Assembly: GCF_018390735.1 (NCBI RefSeq)
Contig: NZ_JAHBCL010000027.1
Location: 1 to 64,000, forward strand
Direction: 5' to 3'
DNA length: 64,000 nt
Source: Fusibacter paucivorans
Lineage (GTDB): Bacteria > Bacillota > Clostridia > Peptostreptococcales > Acidaminobacteraceae
Shown: one piece after another, positions 1 to 7,123 of the stretch
How positions within the stretch are numbered: the stretch's first letter is position 1
Layout of the letters: every line of letters begins with the position of its first letter
Program-made: the position numbers and the translations under genes
Notes under the pieces: model-generated
The model's input: only the letters and a program-made list of their open reading frames with translations
Told to the model about the DNA's origin: nothing
The model's database searches: none

Positions 1-41
1 ACCCTTCAAACTCAGTGTTTACAATGTGCGACAGCTTCTAA

Positions 42-70
42 ATTATATCAAACCTCTCAACCCTTGTCAA
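42..70 (-). promoter_or_regulatory. Strong sigma-A promoter, probably rRNA operon P2
   Basis: On the minus strand a consensus -35 TTGACA (65-70) and -10 TATAAT (42-47) are separated by exactly 17 bases, with an A/T-rich stretch upstream like an UP element. Transcription would start near position 35 and run leftward out of the window. A perfect promoter, a second promoter about 110 bases upstream and no nearby start codon are typical of stable RNA operons. The rRNA target is inferred, because the gene itself is outside the window. Confidence 0.75.
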
Positions 71-150
71 TAACTTTTAACTAGAATTTTATGTTTGATT
101 ATCGCTCGCTCACTTCGCATTTTAACGACTCGCTCACAAGCGACTTGATT

Positions 151-179
151 ATCTTACTATACTATTCACACTTCGTCAA
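151..179 (-). promoter_or_regulatory. Upstream tandem promoter, probably rRNA operon P1
   Basis: On the minus strand -35 TTGACG (174-179) and -10 TAAGAT (151-156) have a 17-base spacer. It lies about 110 bases upstream of the perfect promoter at 42-70 and points the same way. Repeats built on GCTCGCTCAC and GCTCACAAGCG lie between the two. Tandem promoters with this spacing are common before Firmicute rrn operons. Confidence 0.55.
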
Positions 180-332
180 TCTTTTTTAAGTGTTTTTTTC
201 TAATTATTGAAAGTTCCTCTATTCTTAATTTTCTGATAGTTCCTTCACGGCTTCAAACTAGCCGGTTCCTATGAAATTTTATCCATGAAACATCTGCTTA
301 TCAACAACACTCAATCTAAGTCCTTCACCTAT
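180..332. other. A/T-rich non-coding spacer
   Basis: Between the tandem promoters and the terminator at 333-361 I see no credible reading frame, no Shine-Dalgarno site and no clear structured RNA. The sequence is T-rich on the plus strand. It probably only separates the topoisomerase transcription unit from the stable-RNA promoters. Confidence 0.4.
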
Positions 333-361
333 AAAAAACCCTCTAACATACCGTTAAAGGG
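333..361 (-). terminator. Intrinsic terminator after the small membrane protein gene
   Basis: On the minus strand a 9-bp stem (339-347 with 353-361, one G-U pair) and 5-base loop are followed by a run of six T. It sits about 25 bases past the stop codon of the gene at 387 and closes the parE-parC transcription unit before the leftward promoters. Confidence 0.85.
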
Positions 362-386
362 CTTAATAATAAAAAACTTTTTATAT

Positions 387-749
387 CTATACAAGTTCAA
401 AGACTTCCTTTGTGGCCACTTCATAAAAGCTATACTGGCTAAAAAAGACACGTTTTGAGATTAAAATTTCATAACCATCCTTTTCATAGATCAATCCTTT
501 ACCGTATTGTTTGATAAAATGCCACCCTCTTGAGCGCATTTCAATGTGAAACACCTGATCATTTAAAGAATGAGAGATAAATGAAAGTGTTTTAAATGAA
601 ACTTTTTGAACTGGCTTTTTAAAGCACTTCAACTTAAACATTCCGAAAGCGACATCAAAAAACTTTAGTTCATATCCTACTTTTGCAATGATTGCAATTG
701 TCAATACCGTCAAAATGATCTGTTTCATTTTCTTTGTTTGCAGCTTCAT
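387..749 (-). CDS. Small membrane-anchored protein of unknown function
   Basis: I do not recognise a family. The ATG at 749 is preceded at 5 bases by GGAGG, so it is preferred over an in-frame ATG at 773. The 120-residue product starts with a short basic segment (KLQTKKMKQ), then one hydrophobic helix (about residues 10-28), then a basic soluble part of about 90 residues that includes MRSRGWHFIKQYGKG and ends in KEVFELV. It follows the parC-like gene after about 50 bases on the same strand and is followed by a terminator, so it may be the last gene of that unit. A one-helix anchored cytoplasmic protein is the most that can be said. Confidence 0.6.
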   Translation of the reverse strand: MKLQTKKMKQIILTVLTIAIIAKVGYELKFFDVAFGMFKLKCFKKPVQKVSFKTLSFISHSLNDQVFHIEMRSRGWHFIKQYGKGLIYEKDGYEILISKRVFFSQYSFYEVATKEVFELV

Positions 750-802
750 ATAAACCTCCTTTATGCCATTCATATTTTCACATTAAACATTTTAACATCG
801 CG

Positions 803-3004
803 CTACTTAAGCAATGTTGATAGTGTCATGCGATGTAAGGGTTCGAGTATCGTTCCTGATTTCGGAATATCTGTCACGACATATTGAGAAAACGGCTCGC
901 GTTCTTCCTCTGAAAGCACAGCTAAATACGTCATAACTGCACCACTCTTCATTCGCATCGTTTGCACACCTTTTGTATTCTTTGTCACCTTTTCCGGAAC
1001 GAGGTCGCTGTTAAACACAACTGCCCTTACCTCGCCTTTACCCGCTTCTCTAATGGCGACAATATCCGTCGCTTCGGGCAGGTAGGCAACACCAACGATC
1101 GCAGCTTCATCAGAATACGCCTTGACGAGTTTTTTTCTATTCGTCTTAGTCTGATAAGCCTCTAAAGGTACTTTTGCAACTTTACCATTTTCAAAACCAA
1201 AAATCATATGACCTTGGAAAGATTGAGTGACAACTGCATAAATAACGGTTTCATTTTCATCCATGTCTAGTAGGTTCGGCAAAAAAATCCCCAGTGTACT
1301 GACCTTTTGATCTTCTATTTCATGAAGTTTCATCTTATAAACATTACATTGGTCTGTAAAGAAGAGGATCTCGTCTCTATTATTCCCCTCAATTTCCTGA
1401 ATAATCTCATCATCTTCTTTTAACTTATGATCTCCGCTTGATCGTAATGATACAAGCGATACCTTTTTGAGATATTGATGCGCCGATAGAAACACTTTCA
1501 AATTATAATCTTCAATAATACGCTCCTCTTCATGGACGACAATTTCTTCTGGATGAACGAGCTGCGTTAATCTTGGCTTGCCATACAGTTTCTGTATCTG
1601 CTTTAAGTCGCGTATAATTTGTTTGTTTATTTTCTTGTCATCTTCTACAAGCATTTGAAGCGCTTCAATTTCCTTTTCAAGTGATGTAATCTCATCCAAT
1701 CGCTTTAAAAGATATTCCCTGTTTAAAAATCTTAATCGAATATCCGCCACATATTCAGCTTGTTCTTGATCAATTCCAAAATGCGTCATCAATCTCGGAA
1801 CAACTTCCTTTTCAAGTTCTGTTTCTCGAATAATCTTAATCGCCTCATCAATGTCGAGAAGTACACTTTGAAGACCTTTAAGCAAATGAAGCTTCTCACT
1901 TAGGCGATTGATATCAAAACGCGCACTTCGGCGAATACAGTTTTGTCGAAAAATAACCCATTCTTTCAAAATGCTTTTTATGCCAAGCACTTGCGGACGC
2001 CCATTGATGAGTAAGTTGAGGTTGCATGCAAACGAATCTTCCAGCGGCGTATATTTATAAAGCTTTGCAATCAATGCTTCTGGATCAGTCCCCCGCTTTA
2101 AATCCAATGCAATTTTTAAACCCTCCAAGTCGGTTTCATCGCGAACGTCAGAAACTTCCTTAACACGGCCTGCTTTTATGAGTTCAATCACTTTATCAAT
2201 AATCTGTTCAACAGTTGTCGTATATGGTATCTCTGTGATAATCAACATATTAAGCTTTTTATCGTAAGATACTTTCCCTCTTAGTTTAAAAGAGCCCACG
2301 CCAGTTTCATAAATTTTTCGCATATCTGATTGAGTATAGATCAAAGTACCTGCTGTTGGAAAATCAGGTGCAGGCATGATTTCCAAAAGATCCACATCAT
2401 TGTGCTGCAAATATGAGATGGTCGCTTCGCAAAGCTCATTCAGGTTGAAGCTCGGAAAATTGCTCGCCATTCCAACCGCGATCCCCTTATTAGGGTTTGC
2501 CAGAATATTTGGGAATGTTGTTGGCAGCAAATCGGGTTCCAGCATAGAACCATCGTAATTCTCAGAAAAATCAACATTATCTTTGTCAATGTCAGCAAAA
2601 ATAGTTTCACAGACTTTGTCCAGTTTTACTTCCGTATAACGCGCTGCAGCAAACTTCATATCCCTTGATGTCACTTTGCCAAAGTTGCCCTTCGAATCGA
2701 TATAAGGCAGCAGTAATGCCTCATTGCCCTTGGTCAAACGCACGAGTGTCGCATAAATCGCCTGATCGCCATGCGGATTGAGTTTCATCGTCTGGCCTAC
2801 AACATTGGCAGATTTCGTTCGATTGCCATTGAGCAATTTCATTTTATACATCGTGTAAAGTATCTTTCGATGCGAGGGCTTAAAGCCATCGATTTCTGGA
2901 ATAGCACGCGATACGATAACGCTCATGGCATAAGGCATGTAATTCTTTTCCAGTATTTCTGTTATGGGTTGTTCTACATATAATGTGTCTTTTGACATTG
3001 TCAC
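803..3004 (-). CDS. parC: Type IIA DNA topoisomerase subunit A, divergent ParC/GyrA-like
   Basis: This is the DNA breaking and rejoining subunit of a type II topoisomerase, acting with the ParE-like partner encoded 14 bases upstream. The N-terminal signature (RAIPEIDGFKPSHRKILY, residues 33-50) and the catalytic tyrosine in AAARYTE (Tyr123) are clear. The quinolone-pocket helix reads PHGDQAIYATLVRL: Gln81 and Ala85 replace the usual Ser and Asp/Glu. At 733 residues it is shorter than gyrase A, and the C-terminal part has no recognisable GyrA box, which favours a topoisomerase IV-like role over supercoiling. The start may be the GTG at 3004 (close to GAGGTGA) or the ATG two codons on. This divergent class is known in Clostridia, usually beside a normal gyrase elsewhere; the exact ParC or GyrA assignment is inference. 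Confidence 0.85.
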   Translation of the reverse strand: MTMSKDTLYVEQPITEILEKNYMPYAMSVIVSRAIPEIDGFKPSHRKILYTMYKMKLLNGNRTKSANVVGQTMKLNPHGDQAIYATLVRLTKGNEALLLPYIDSKGNFGKVTSRDMKFAAARYTEVKLDKVCETIFADIDKDNVDFSENYDGSMLEPDLLPTTFPNILANPNKGIAVGMASNFPSFNLNELCEATISYLQHNDVDLLEIMPAPDFPTAGTLIYTQSDMRKIYETGVGSFKLRGKVSYDKKLNMLIITEIPYTTTVEQIIDKVIELIKAGRVKEVSDVRDETDLEGLKIALDLKRGTDPEALIAKLYKYTPLEDSFACNLNLLINGRPQVLGIKSILKEWVIFRQNCIRRSARFDINRLSEKLHLLKGLQSVLLDIDEAIKIIRETELEKEVVPRLMTHFGIDQEQAEYVADIRLRFLNREYLLKRLDEITSLEKEIEALQMLVEDDKKINKQIIRDLKQIQKLYGKPRLTQLVHPEEIVVHEEERIIEDYNLKVFLSAHQYLKKVSLVSLRSSGDHKLKEDDEIIQEIEGNNRDEILFFTDQCNVYKMKLHEIEDQKVSTLGIFLPNLLDMDENETVIYAVVTQSFQGHMIFGFENGKVAKVPLEAYQTKTNRKKLVKAYSDEAAIVGVAYLPEATDIVAIREAGKGEVRAVVFNSDLVPEKVTKNTKGVQTMRMKSGAVMTYLAVLSEEEREPFSQYVVTDIPKSGTILEPLHRMTLSTLLK

Positions 3005-3018
3005 TCATTCACCTCTAT

Positions 3019-4992
3019 TTAACTTAAATCCAACATTTCTAGGTAAGCTTCGCCATTCACTTCAATGAATTGTTTTCGACCTTCCAAATCATCTCCTAGC
3101 AACAATTCAAACATTCGCTCTGTTGATAACACATCTTCTGGCGACACTTTAATCAGTTTTCGCGTTTCTGGATTCATGGTTGTCTGCCACATCATATCCG
3201 GGTCATTCTCACCAAGGCCTTTAGACCGCTGAATGGTATACTTTTTCTTTAATTGTTGTACAATTTGATTTTTTTCACGTTCATTGTAAGCAAAATATGT
3301 CTTTTGATCCGATGTGGTAATTTCAAATAGCGGTGATTCCGCAATATAAATTTTACCCGTCTCGATCAGCGTTGGTACTAATCTGAATATCATGGTTAGC
3401 ACCAGTGTTCTTATCTGAAAGCCATCGACATCAGCATCAGTACAAATAATGATTTTGTCCCATTTTAAATTGTCTAGGTTGAATGTATCGAGTTCTTTGT
3501 TGTGTCGCGTTTTAATCTCAACACCACACCCGAAAACTTTGACGAGATCTATAATAATATCTGACTGAAATATTTTATCATAATCTGCTTTTAGACAGTT
3601 TAATATCTTTCCACGGATTGGCATCAAAGCCTGAAAGTCACTATTCCGGGCTAATTTTGTAGCACCAAGTGCCGAATCGCCTTCAAGAATATAAAGCTCT
3701 TTGACGTTTGGATCTTTTGATCGACAATCGACAAATTTTTTGACACGATTGGTGACATCAATTTTATTGCCTAGTGTTTTTTTGAGATTGAGTCTTGTCG
3801 TCTCAGCTTTCTCTCTCGAACGCTTGTTAACTAAAATCTGATCTACAATCTTAATAGCATCCTCTTTATTTTCAATAAAGAAAATTTCAAGATTCTTTCT
3901 AATCATATCTGTTAAAAATTCTTGGATAAACTTATTTGTAATGGCCTTCTTCGTCTGATTTTCATAACTCGTAACCGTTGAAAAGGAGTTCGTTACAATA
4001 ATCAAACTGTCTTGGATATCGATAAATGAGATTTTCTTCTCATTTTTAACATATTTTGATTCTTGCTTAATAAATTTATCAAGCTCATAGACTAGTGCAT
4101 TTTTTACTGCTTTGTCCGGCGAACCCCCATGTTCCAGAAAACTTGAGTTATGAAAGTACTCAAGGCAGTTAACCTCGTTGTTAAAAGTAAGTGCCACCTG
4201 TGCCTTCACTTTGTATTTCGGCATATCATCACGATCCTGACCCATCCCTGAATCTTCAAAGTAGAGGATAGATGACAGATTTTTCCCTAGGCTGATCTCT
4301 TCGACGTAATCTTTAATACCGTTTTCATAGAGATATTCATGCACGACATCTGTCGGTTCATCACGAAAGACAAACTTCACACCCGGATTGACAATAGATT
4401 GCTTTTTTAACGTACTTGTGAAAAAATCGATTGGAATGTCAATTTCTTTGAAGACATCTAAATCGGGGCGCCATTTTATGATTGAACCCGTATGCCGATA
4501 CTTTTTAGGCTCTTTGACAAAACCATTTTCTGCGATTTCGCCTTTTTCAAAATTCAAGCGATATTCAAAACCATCTCGATGAATAATCGCCTCCATGAAT
4601 TCAGAACTGTACTGCGTTGCACATAAACCGAGGCCATTAAGTCCCAAACTGTATTCATAGATATCAGCGGTGTTGTTTTCATATTTTCCACCTGCATAGA
4701 GTTCAGTAAAAATGAGTTCCCAGTTGTAGCGCTGTTCTTTTTTATTAAAGTCGACAGGAATACCTCTCGCGCGGTCAATAACGGTAATCACATTATTAAA
4801 ATGCCGAATAACCGTTATTTCATTACCGAAGCCTTGTCGCGCTTCATCAATTGCATTTGACAATATCTCAAAAAATGAATGTTGACATCCTTCAAGTCCA
4901 TCTGAGCCAAAGATGACCGAGGGCCTTTTTCGAACGCGGTCAGCTCCCTTCAAGGCTGTAATACTTTCATTTGTATAATTGCTCTTTTGCAT
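3019..4992 (-). CDS. parE: Type IIA DNA topoisomerase subunit B, divergent ParE/GyrB-like
   Basis: ATPase and TOPRIM subunit of the type II topoisomerase formed with the downstream ParC-like protein. The GHKL ATPase has EILSNAIDEA with Asn46 as the Mg ligand, DRARGIPV near residue 73 and the ATP-lid segment GLNGLGLC near 117. The TOPRIM domain has LEGDSALG near residue 439 and TDADVDG near 516, and the C-terminal tail retains the RSKGLGEN motif. Several normally invariant positions differ (DRARG for DNGRG, SALG for SAGG), matching the divergence of its partner. At 657 residues the length is normal for ParE/GyrB. A possible promoter lies upstream at 5135-5164. Confidence 0.85.
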   Translation of the reverse strand: MQKSNYTNESITALKGADRVRKRPSVIFGSDGLEGCQHSFFEILSNAIDEARQGFGNEITVIRHFNNVITVIDRARGIPVDFNKKEQRYNWELIFTELYAGGKYENNTADIYEYSLGLNGLGLCATQYSSEFMEAIIHRDGFEYRLNFEKGEIAENGFVKEPKKYRHTGSIIKWRPDLDVFKEIDIPIDFFTSTLKKQSIVNPGVKFVFRDEPTDVVHEYLYENGIKDYVEEISLGKNLSSILYFEDSGMGQDRDDMPKYKVKAQVALTFNNEVNCLEYFHNSSFLEHGGSPDKAVKNALVYELDKFIKQESKYVKNEKKISFIDIQDSLIIVTNSFSTVTSYENQTKKAITNKFIQEFLTDMIRKNLEIFFIENKEDAIKIVDQILVNKRSREKAETTRLNLKKTLGNKIDVTNRVKKFVDCRSKDPNVKELYILEGDSALGATKLARNSDFQALMPIRGKILNCLKADYDKIFQSDIIIDLVKVFGCGVEIKTRHNKELDTFNLDNLKWDKIIICTDADVDGFQIRTLVLTMIFRLVPTLIETGKIYIAESPLFEITTSDQKTYFAYNEREKNQIVQQLKKKYTIQRSKGLGENDPDMMWQTTMNPETRKLIKVSPEDVLSTERMFELLLGDDLEGRKQFIEVNGEAYLEMLDLS

Positions 4993-5297
4993 GTTTTCAC
5001 CTCTGTATATTTATCTGAAATCTCGCAGGATGTCTAAATGATTTAATCCCTTATGTAGTATTTTAATGTGTTTTAATAATCCCATATATGGTATAAACAC
5101 ATCTTCATACGCGTCTCTCAAGATCACCAATCTTATCATATCAGACTACAACCGGGTTGTGCAAGAGATTTAGAAAAAACAAGAACACTCGTTCTTTTTC
5201 GTCAAGTTAATCTTATCCTACAATATATTATTTACGCTTTTACTTTCGCGACGGACACTGCTCAACATAAAGTGTTCGCTCTATTAACGCACCACAA
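4993..5297. other. Intergenic leader upstream of parE
   Basis: This stretch has no credible gene. It holds the ribosome binding site of parE (GAGGTG just before 4992), a plausible minus-strand promoter (5135-5164) and a short A/T-rich hairpin (AAGAAC 5181-5186 with GTTCTT 5191-5196). Nothing else structured was recognised. Confidence 0.5.
5135..5164 (-). promoter_or_regulatory. Probable promoter of the parE-parC unit
   Basis: Minus strand: -35 TTGCAC (5159-5164) and -10 TATGAT (5135-5140) with an 18-base spacer. The leader to the parE start would be about 135 bases. Confidence 0.5.
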
Positions 5298-5322
5298 CAA
5301 AAAAAACCTCGCTTCCGCGAGG
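5298..5322 (-). terminator. Intrinsic terminator after HD-GYP gene 1
   Basis: On the minus strand CCTCGC (5307-5312) pairs with GCGAGG (5317-5322) around a 4-base loop, followed by a tract of nine T. It sits just past the stop codon of the HD-GYP gene ending at 5328. Confidence 0.9.
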
Positions 5323-5327
5323 CTCTA

Positions 5328-6425
5328 TCAGTCATAATCAAACATCTGCAATATTTCTATTTCAAGGTGCTTGCGCAGGTCATAATATGTTTCGTCTACT
5401 CTGACGAGGGGTCTTGCCGGGTCATCTTTATAAGTCATCACAATTTCGCCGCAAAGATCATTGGTTAATTTAACACGATGACCAATAAAAAAAGGTGCTA
5501 TATTGGTCAAGAACGTTTTGGCAATCGAAAAGTTCAAGGTATGATAACACTTTTCAAGAATGTAACTGGCAACTTCAAAAGGATGAAAAGCTGGTTTATA
5601 AACACGATCAGCTGTCATTGCACAATAGACATCTGAGACGGCAACAATACTCGCGATCATATTGATATCTTTTCCCTTGATTCCATGAGGATAGCCACTG
5701 CCATCCATGCGCTCATGGTGCTGTAAAACACCAAGCATTACATTTTCATTAATGTTTGGGATATCTTTGATAAGCACATAGCCCAATGTCGCATGTGTTT
5801 TAATAACTTTGAACTCCTCTGGGGTCAGCGGCCCCGGCTTATTCAAAATTTCATCAGGAATATTGCATTTCCCAATATCATGAAGCAGCCCGCTCAATGA
5901 TGCATCTTTTACAATATTAGCAGGATATCCACACCATTTGGCTAATAGCCCTGCAATCATGGAAACGCGCACAGAATGATCAAATGTATAATCATCATAA
6001 GCCTGTATCTGCCACATTTTGCTAGTAATGTGCTCATCGTTCAAGATCGCTTCATAGAGTGGCTCAACGAGGTCTTCAATTTCCTGAAAAACCGGCACAC
6101 GACCCAGTCTGAAATCATAGTAGATGTTCTTAAACTTGCTGACAGTATTTTGGTACCTTTCCTGCAAGTTATACCTTGGCATATCTTTCTGGTACGTTTT
6201 TGGTTTGTCGGCAGTAACTTGCATTTTAGGCTCTTTTGAAGCAGCTGTAGTCTCTACTGCATCTTCTTCAATATGTACGAATATCATATCGGCTCTTTCA
6301 ATAAAGCGCATATGTGATGCATCCAGTTTTGTTCCTGCACCGATTAATACAGCTCCGGTTTTGCTATAAATATCTTCAGCAAGCACCATACCAACGATCA
6401 AGTCTTCTTTTTTTAACTTCGTCAT
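5328..6425 (-). CDS. HD-GYP domain protein, probable c-di-GMP phosphodiesterase
   Basis: Probable hydrolase of the second messenger cyclic di-GMP. After an N-terminal region of about 100 residues that begins like other HD-GYP proteins of Clostridia (GMVLAEDIYS), the HD-GYP domain starts near residue 150. Visible motifs are HSVRVS, LLHDIGK (about 180-186), the downstream histidine in KTHATLGY, and HHERMDGSGYP (about 232-242). All expected metal-ligand residues and the GYP signature are present, so catalytic activity is likely. The short N-terminal part contains no receiver or other recognised sensor domain. The gene is followed by its own terminator. It lies near a second HD-GYP gene and about 22 kb from a c-di-GMP riboswitch controlling the pilus operon, which suggests, but does not prove, a shared pathway. 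Confidence 0.9.
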   Translation of the reverse strand: MTKLKKEDLIVGMVLAEDIYSKTGAVLIGAGTKLDASHMRFIERADMIFVHIEEDAVETTAASKEPKMQVTADKPKTYQKDMPRYNLQERYQNTVSKFKNIYYDFRLGRVPVFQEIEDLVEPLYEAILNDEHITSKMWQIQAYDDYTFDHSVRVSMIAGLLAKWCGYPANIVKDASLSGLLHDIGKCNIPDEILNKPGPLTPEEFKVIKTHATLGYVLIKDIPNINENVMLGVLQHHERMDGSGYPHGIKGKDINMIASIVAVSDVYCAMTADRVYKPAFHPFEVASYILEKCYHTLNFSIAKTFLTNIAPFFIGHRVKLTNDLCGEIVMTYKDDPARPLVRVDETYYDLRKHLEIEILQMFDYD

Positions 6426-6500
6426 TTTTCCACCTTAGTCAAGTGTCTACTCTAGTAGTATTATATACAAGAATATACAAAATGACCAGTTAATTTTACT

Positions 6501-6881
6501 TTAAACAGCATCCTCGCGAAGCGGTGTTTTACGATATTCAGAATTAAACGGTTCCAAAAAGGTTACACGATCCGCAGTAATGTCCGTTGTGTAAATCACG
6601 TCACCGGCATTATTTTCATAATTTGACGTCGTTACTTTTCCAATCACACTGACCATTGCACCTTTTTGAAGGTATTTACAGCAATTTTCTGCAGTTTTGC
6701 CAAAAGCGACAATCCTTGGGAAATCTGCTGTGCTCTTCCCTTCCAACTTCTTTTCTTCTTTTTGAGCTTGACTCATATAGCGATTGATCGCGAGATTAAA
6801 CTGTGTATATGCTTTTCCATCTTGTGTCCTTTTTAGATCCGGATCATGTACCAATCGACCAATTAAACTAACATTATTCAT
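6501..6881 (-). CDS. ssb: Single-stranded DNA-binding protein, secondary type
   Basis: Binds single-stranded DNA through an OB fold. The N-terminal MNNVSLIGRLVHDPDLKRT and the following FNLAINR, FGKTAENC and GKVTTSNYEN segments are the standard SSB core, ending near residue 110. The protein is only 126 residues and ends in LREDAV. The acidic tip (DDDIPF-type) that recruits replication and repair partners is missing, so this is probably a paralogue rather than the main replication SSB. The ATG is preceded by AGGAGG. It lies about 75 bases upstream of the HD-GYP gene at 6425, so the two may be cotranscribed. A long palindrome covers its promoter region. Confidence 0.9.
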   Translation of the reverse strand: MNNVSLIGRLVHDPDLKRTQDGKAYTQFNLAINRYMSQAQKEEKKLEGKSTADFPRIVAFGKTAENCCKYLQKGAMVSVIGKVTTSNYENNAGDVIYTTDITADRVTFLEPFNSEYRKTPLREDAV

Positions 6882-6894
6882 AAAGCATCCTCCT

Positions 6895-6942
6895 AAAATA
6901 TGGTATTTATTATCATATTACCATATTTTTACATTTTGTCAA
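6895..6942 (-). promoter_or_regulatory. ssb promoter region with an 11-bp inverted repeat
   Basis: A -35 box TTGACA lies at 6937-6942 on the minus strand, with several A/T-rich -10 candidates downstream (TAATAT after 16 bases, TATGAT after 19). An exact 11-bp inverted repeat (6895-6905 with 6919-6929, AAAATATGGTA arms) brackets the likely -10 and ends next to the AGGAGG ribosome binding site. It could be an operator or an mRNA hairpin. Confidence 0.5.
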
Positions 6943-7045
6943 ACACAATTCTCAATTTTGTCTAATTTCCCACCTTATTTCACATACACTTGATTTCGAT
7001 CCTGTCTCTCAAAAAAATTTTACGTTGCAGTCTTCGTTATCAAAT

Positions 7046-7093
7046 AAAAAAACCGTCCTCTGCATCATCGATAGTGATCTCTGCAAAAAACGG
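7046..7093 (-). terminator. Probable terminator after the PAS gene
   Basis: On the minus strand an imperfect hairpin closed by CCGT (7090-7093) and ACGG (7053-7056), with an inner ATCA/TGAT stem, is followed by a seven-T run. It lies between the PAS gene stop at 7124 and ssb. A separate 7-bp inverted repeat (7095-7101 with 7107-7113) lies just before it. Confidence 0.5.
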
Positions 7094-7123
7094 GCTTAAT
7101 AAACGCTATTAAGTATCACGATT

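Noticed and set aside
5174-5200. Short A/T-rich hairpin with T run between parE and the HD-GYP terminator, as a terminator
   Set aside because: The stem is only 6 weak base pairs, and no plus-strand gene lies upstream to be terminated.
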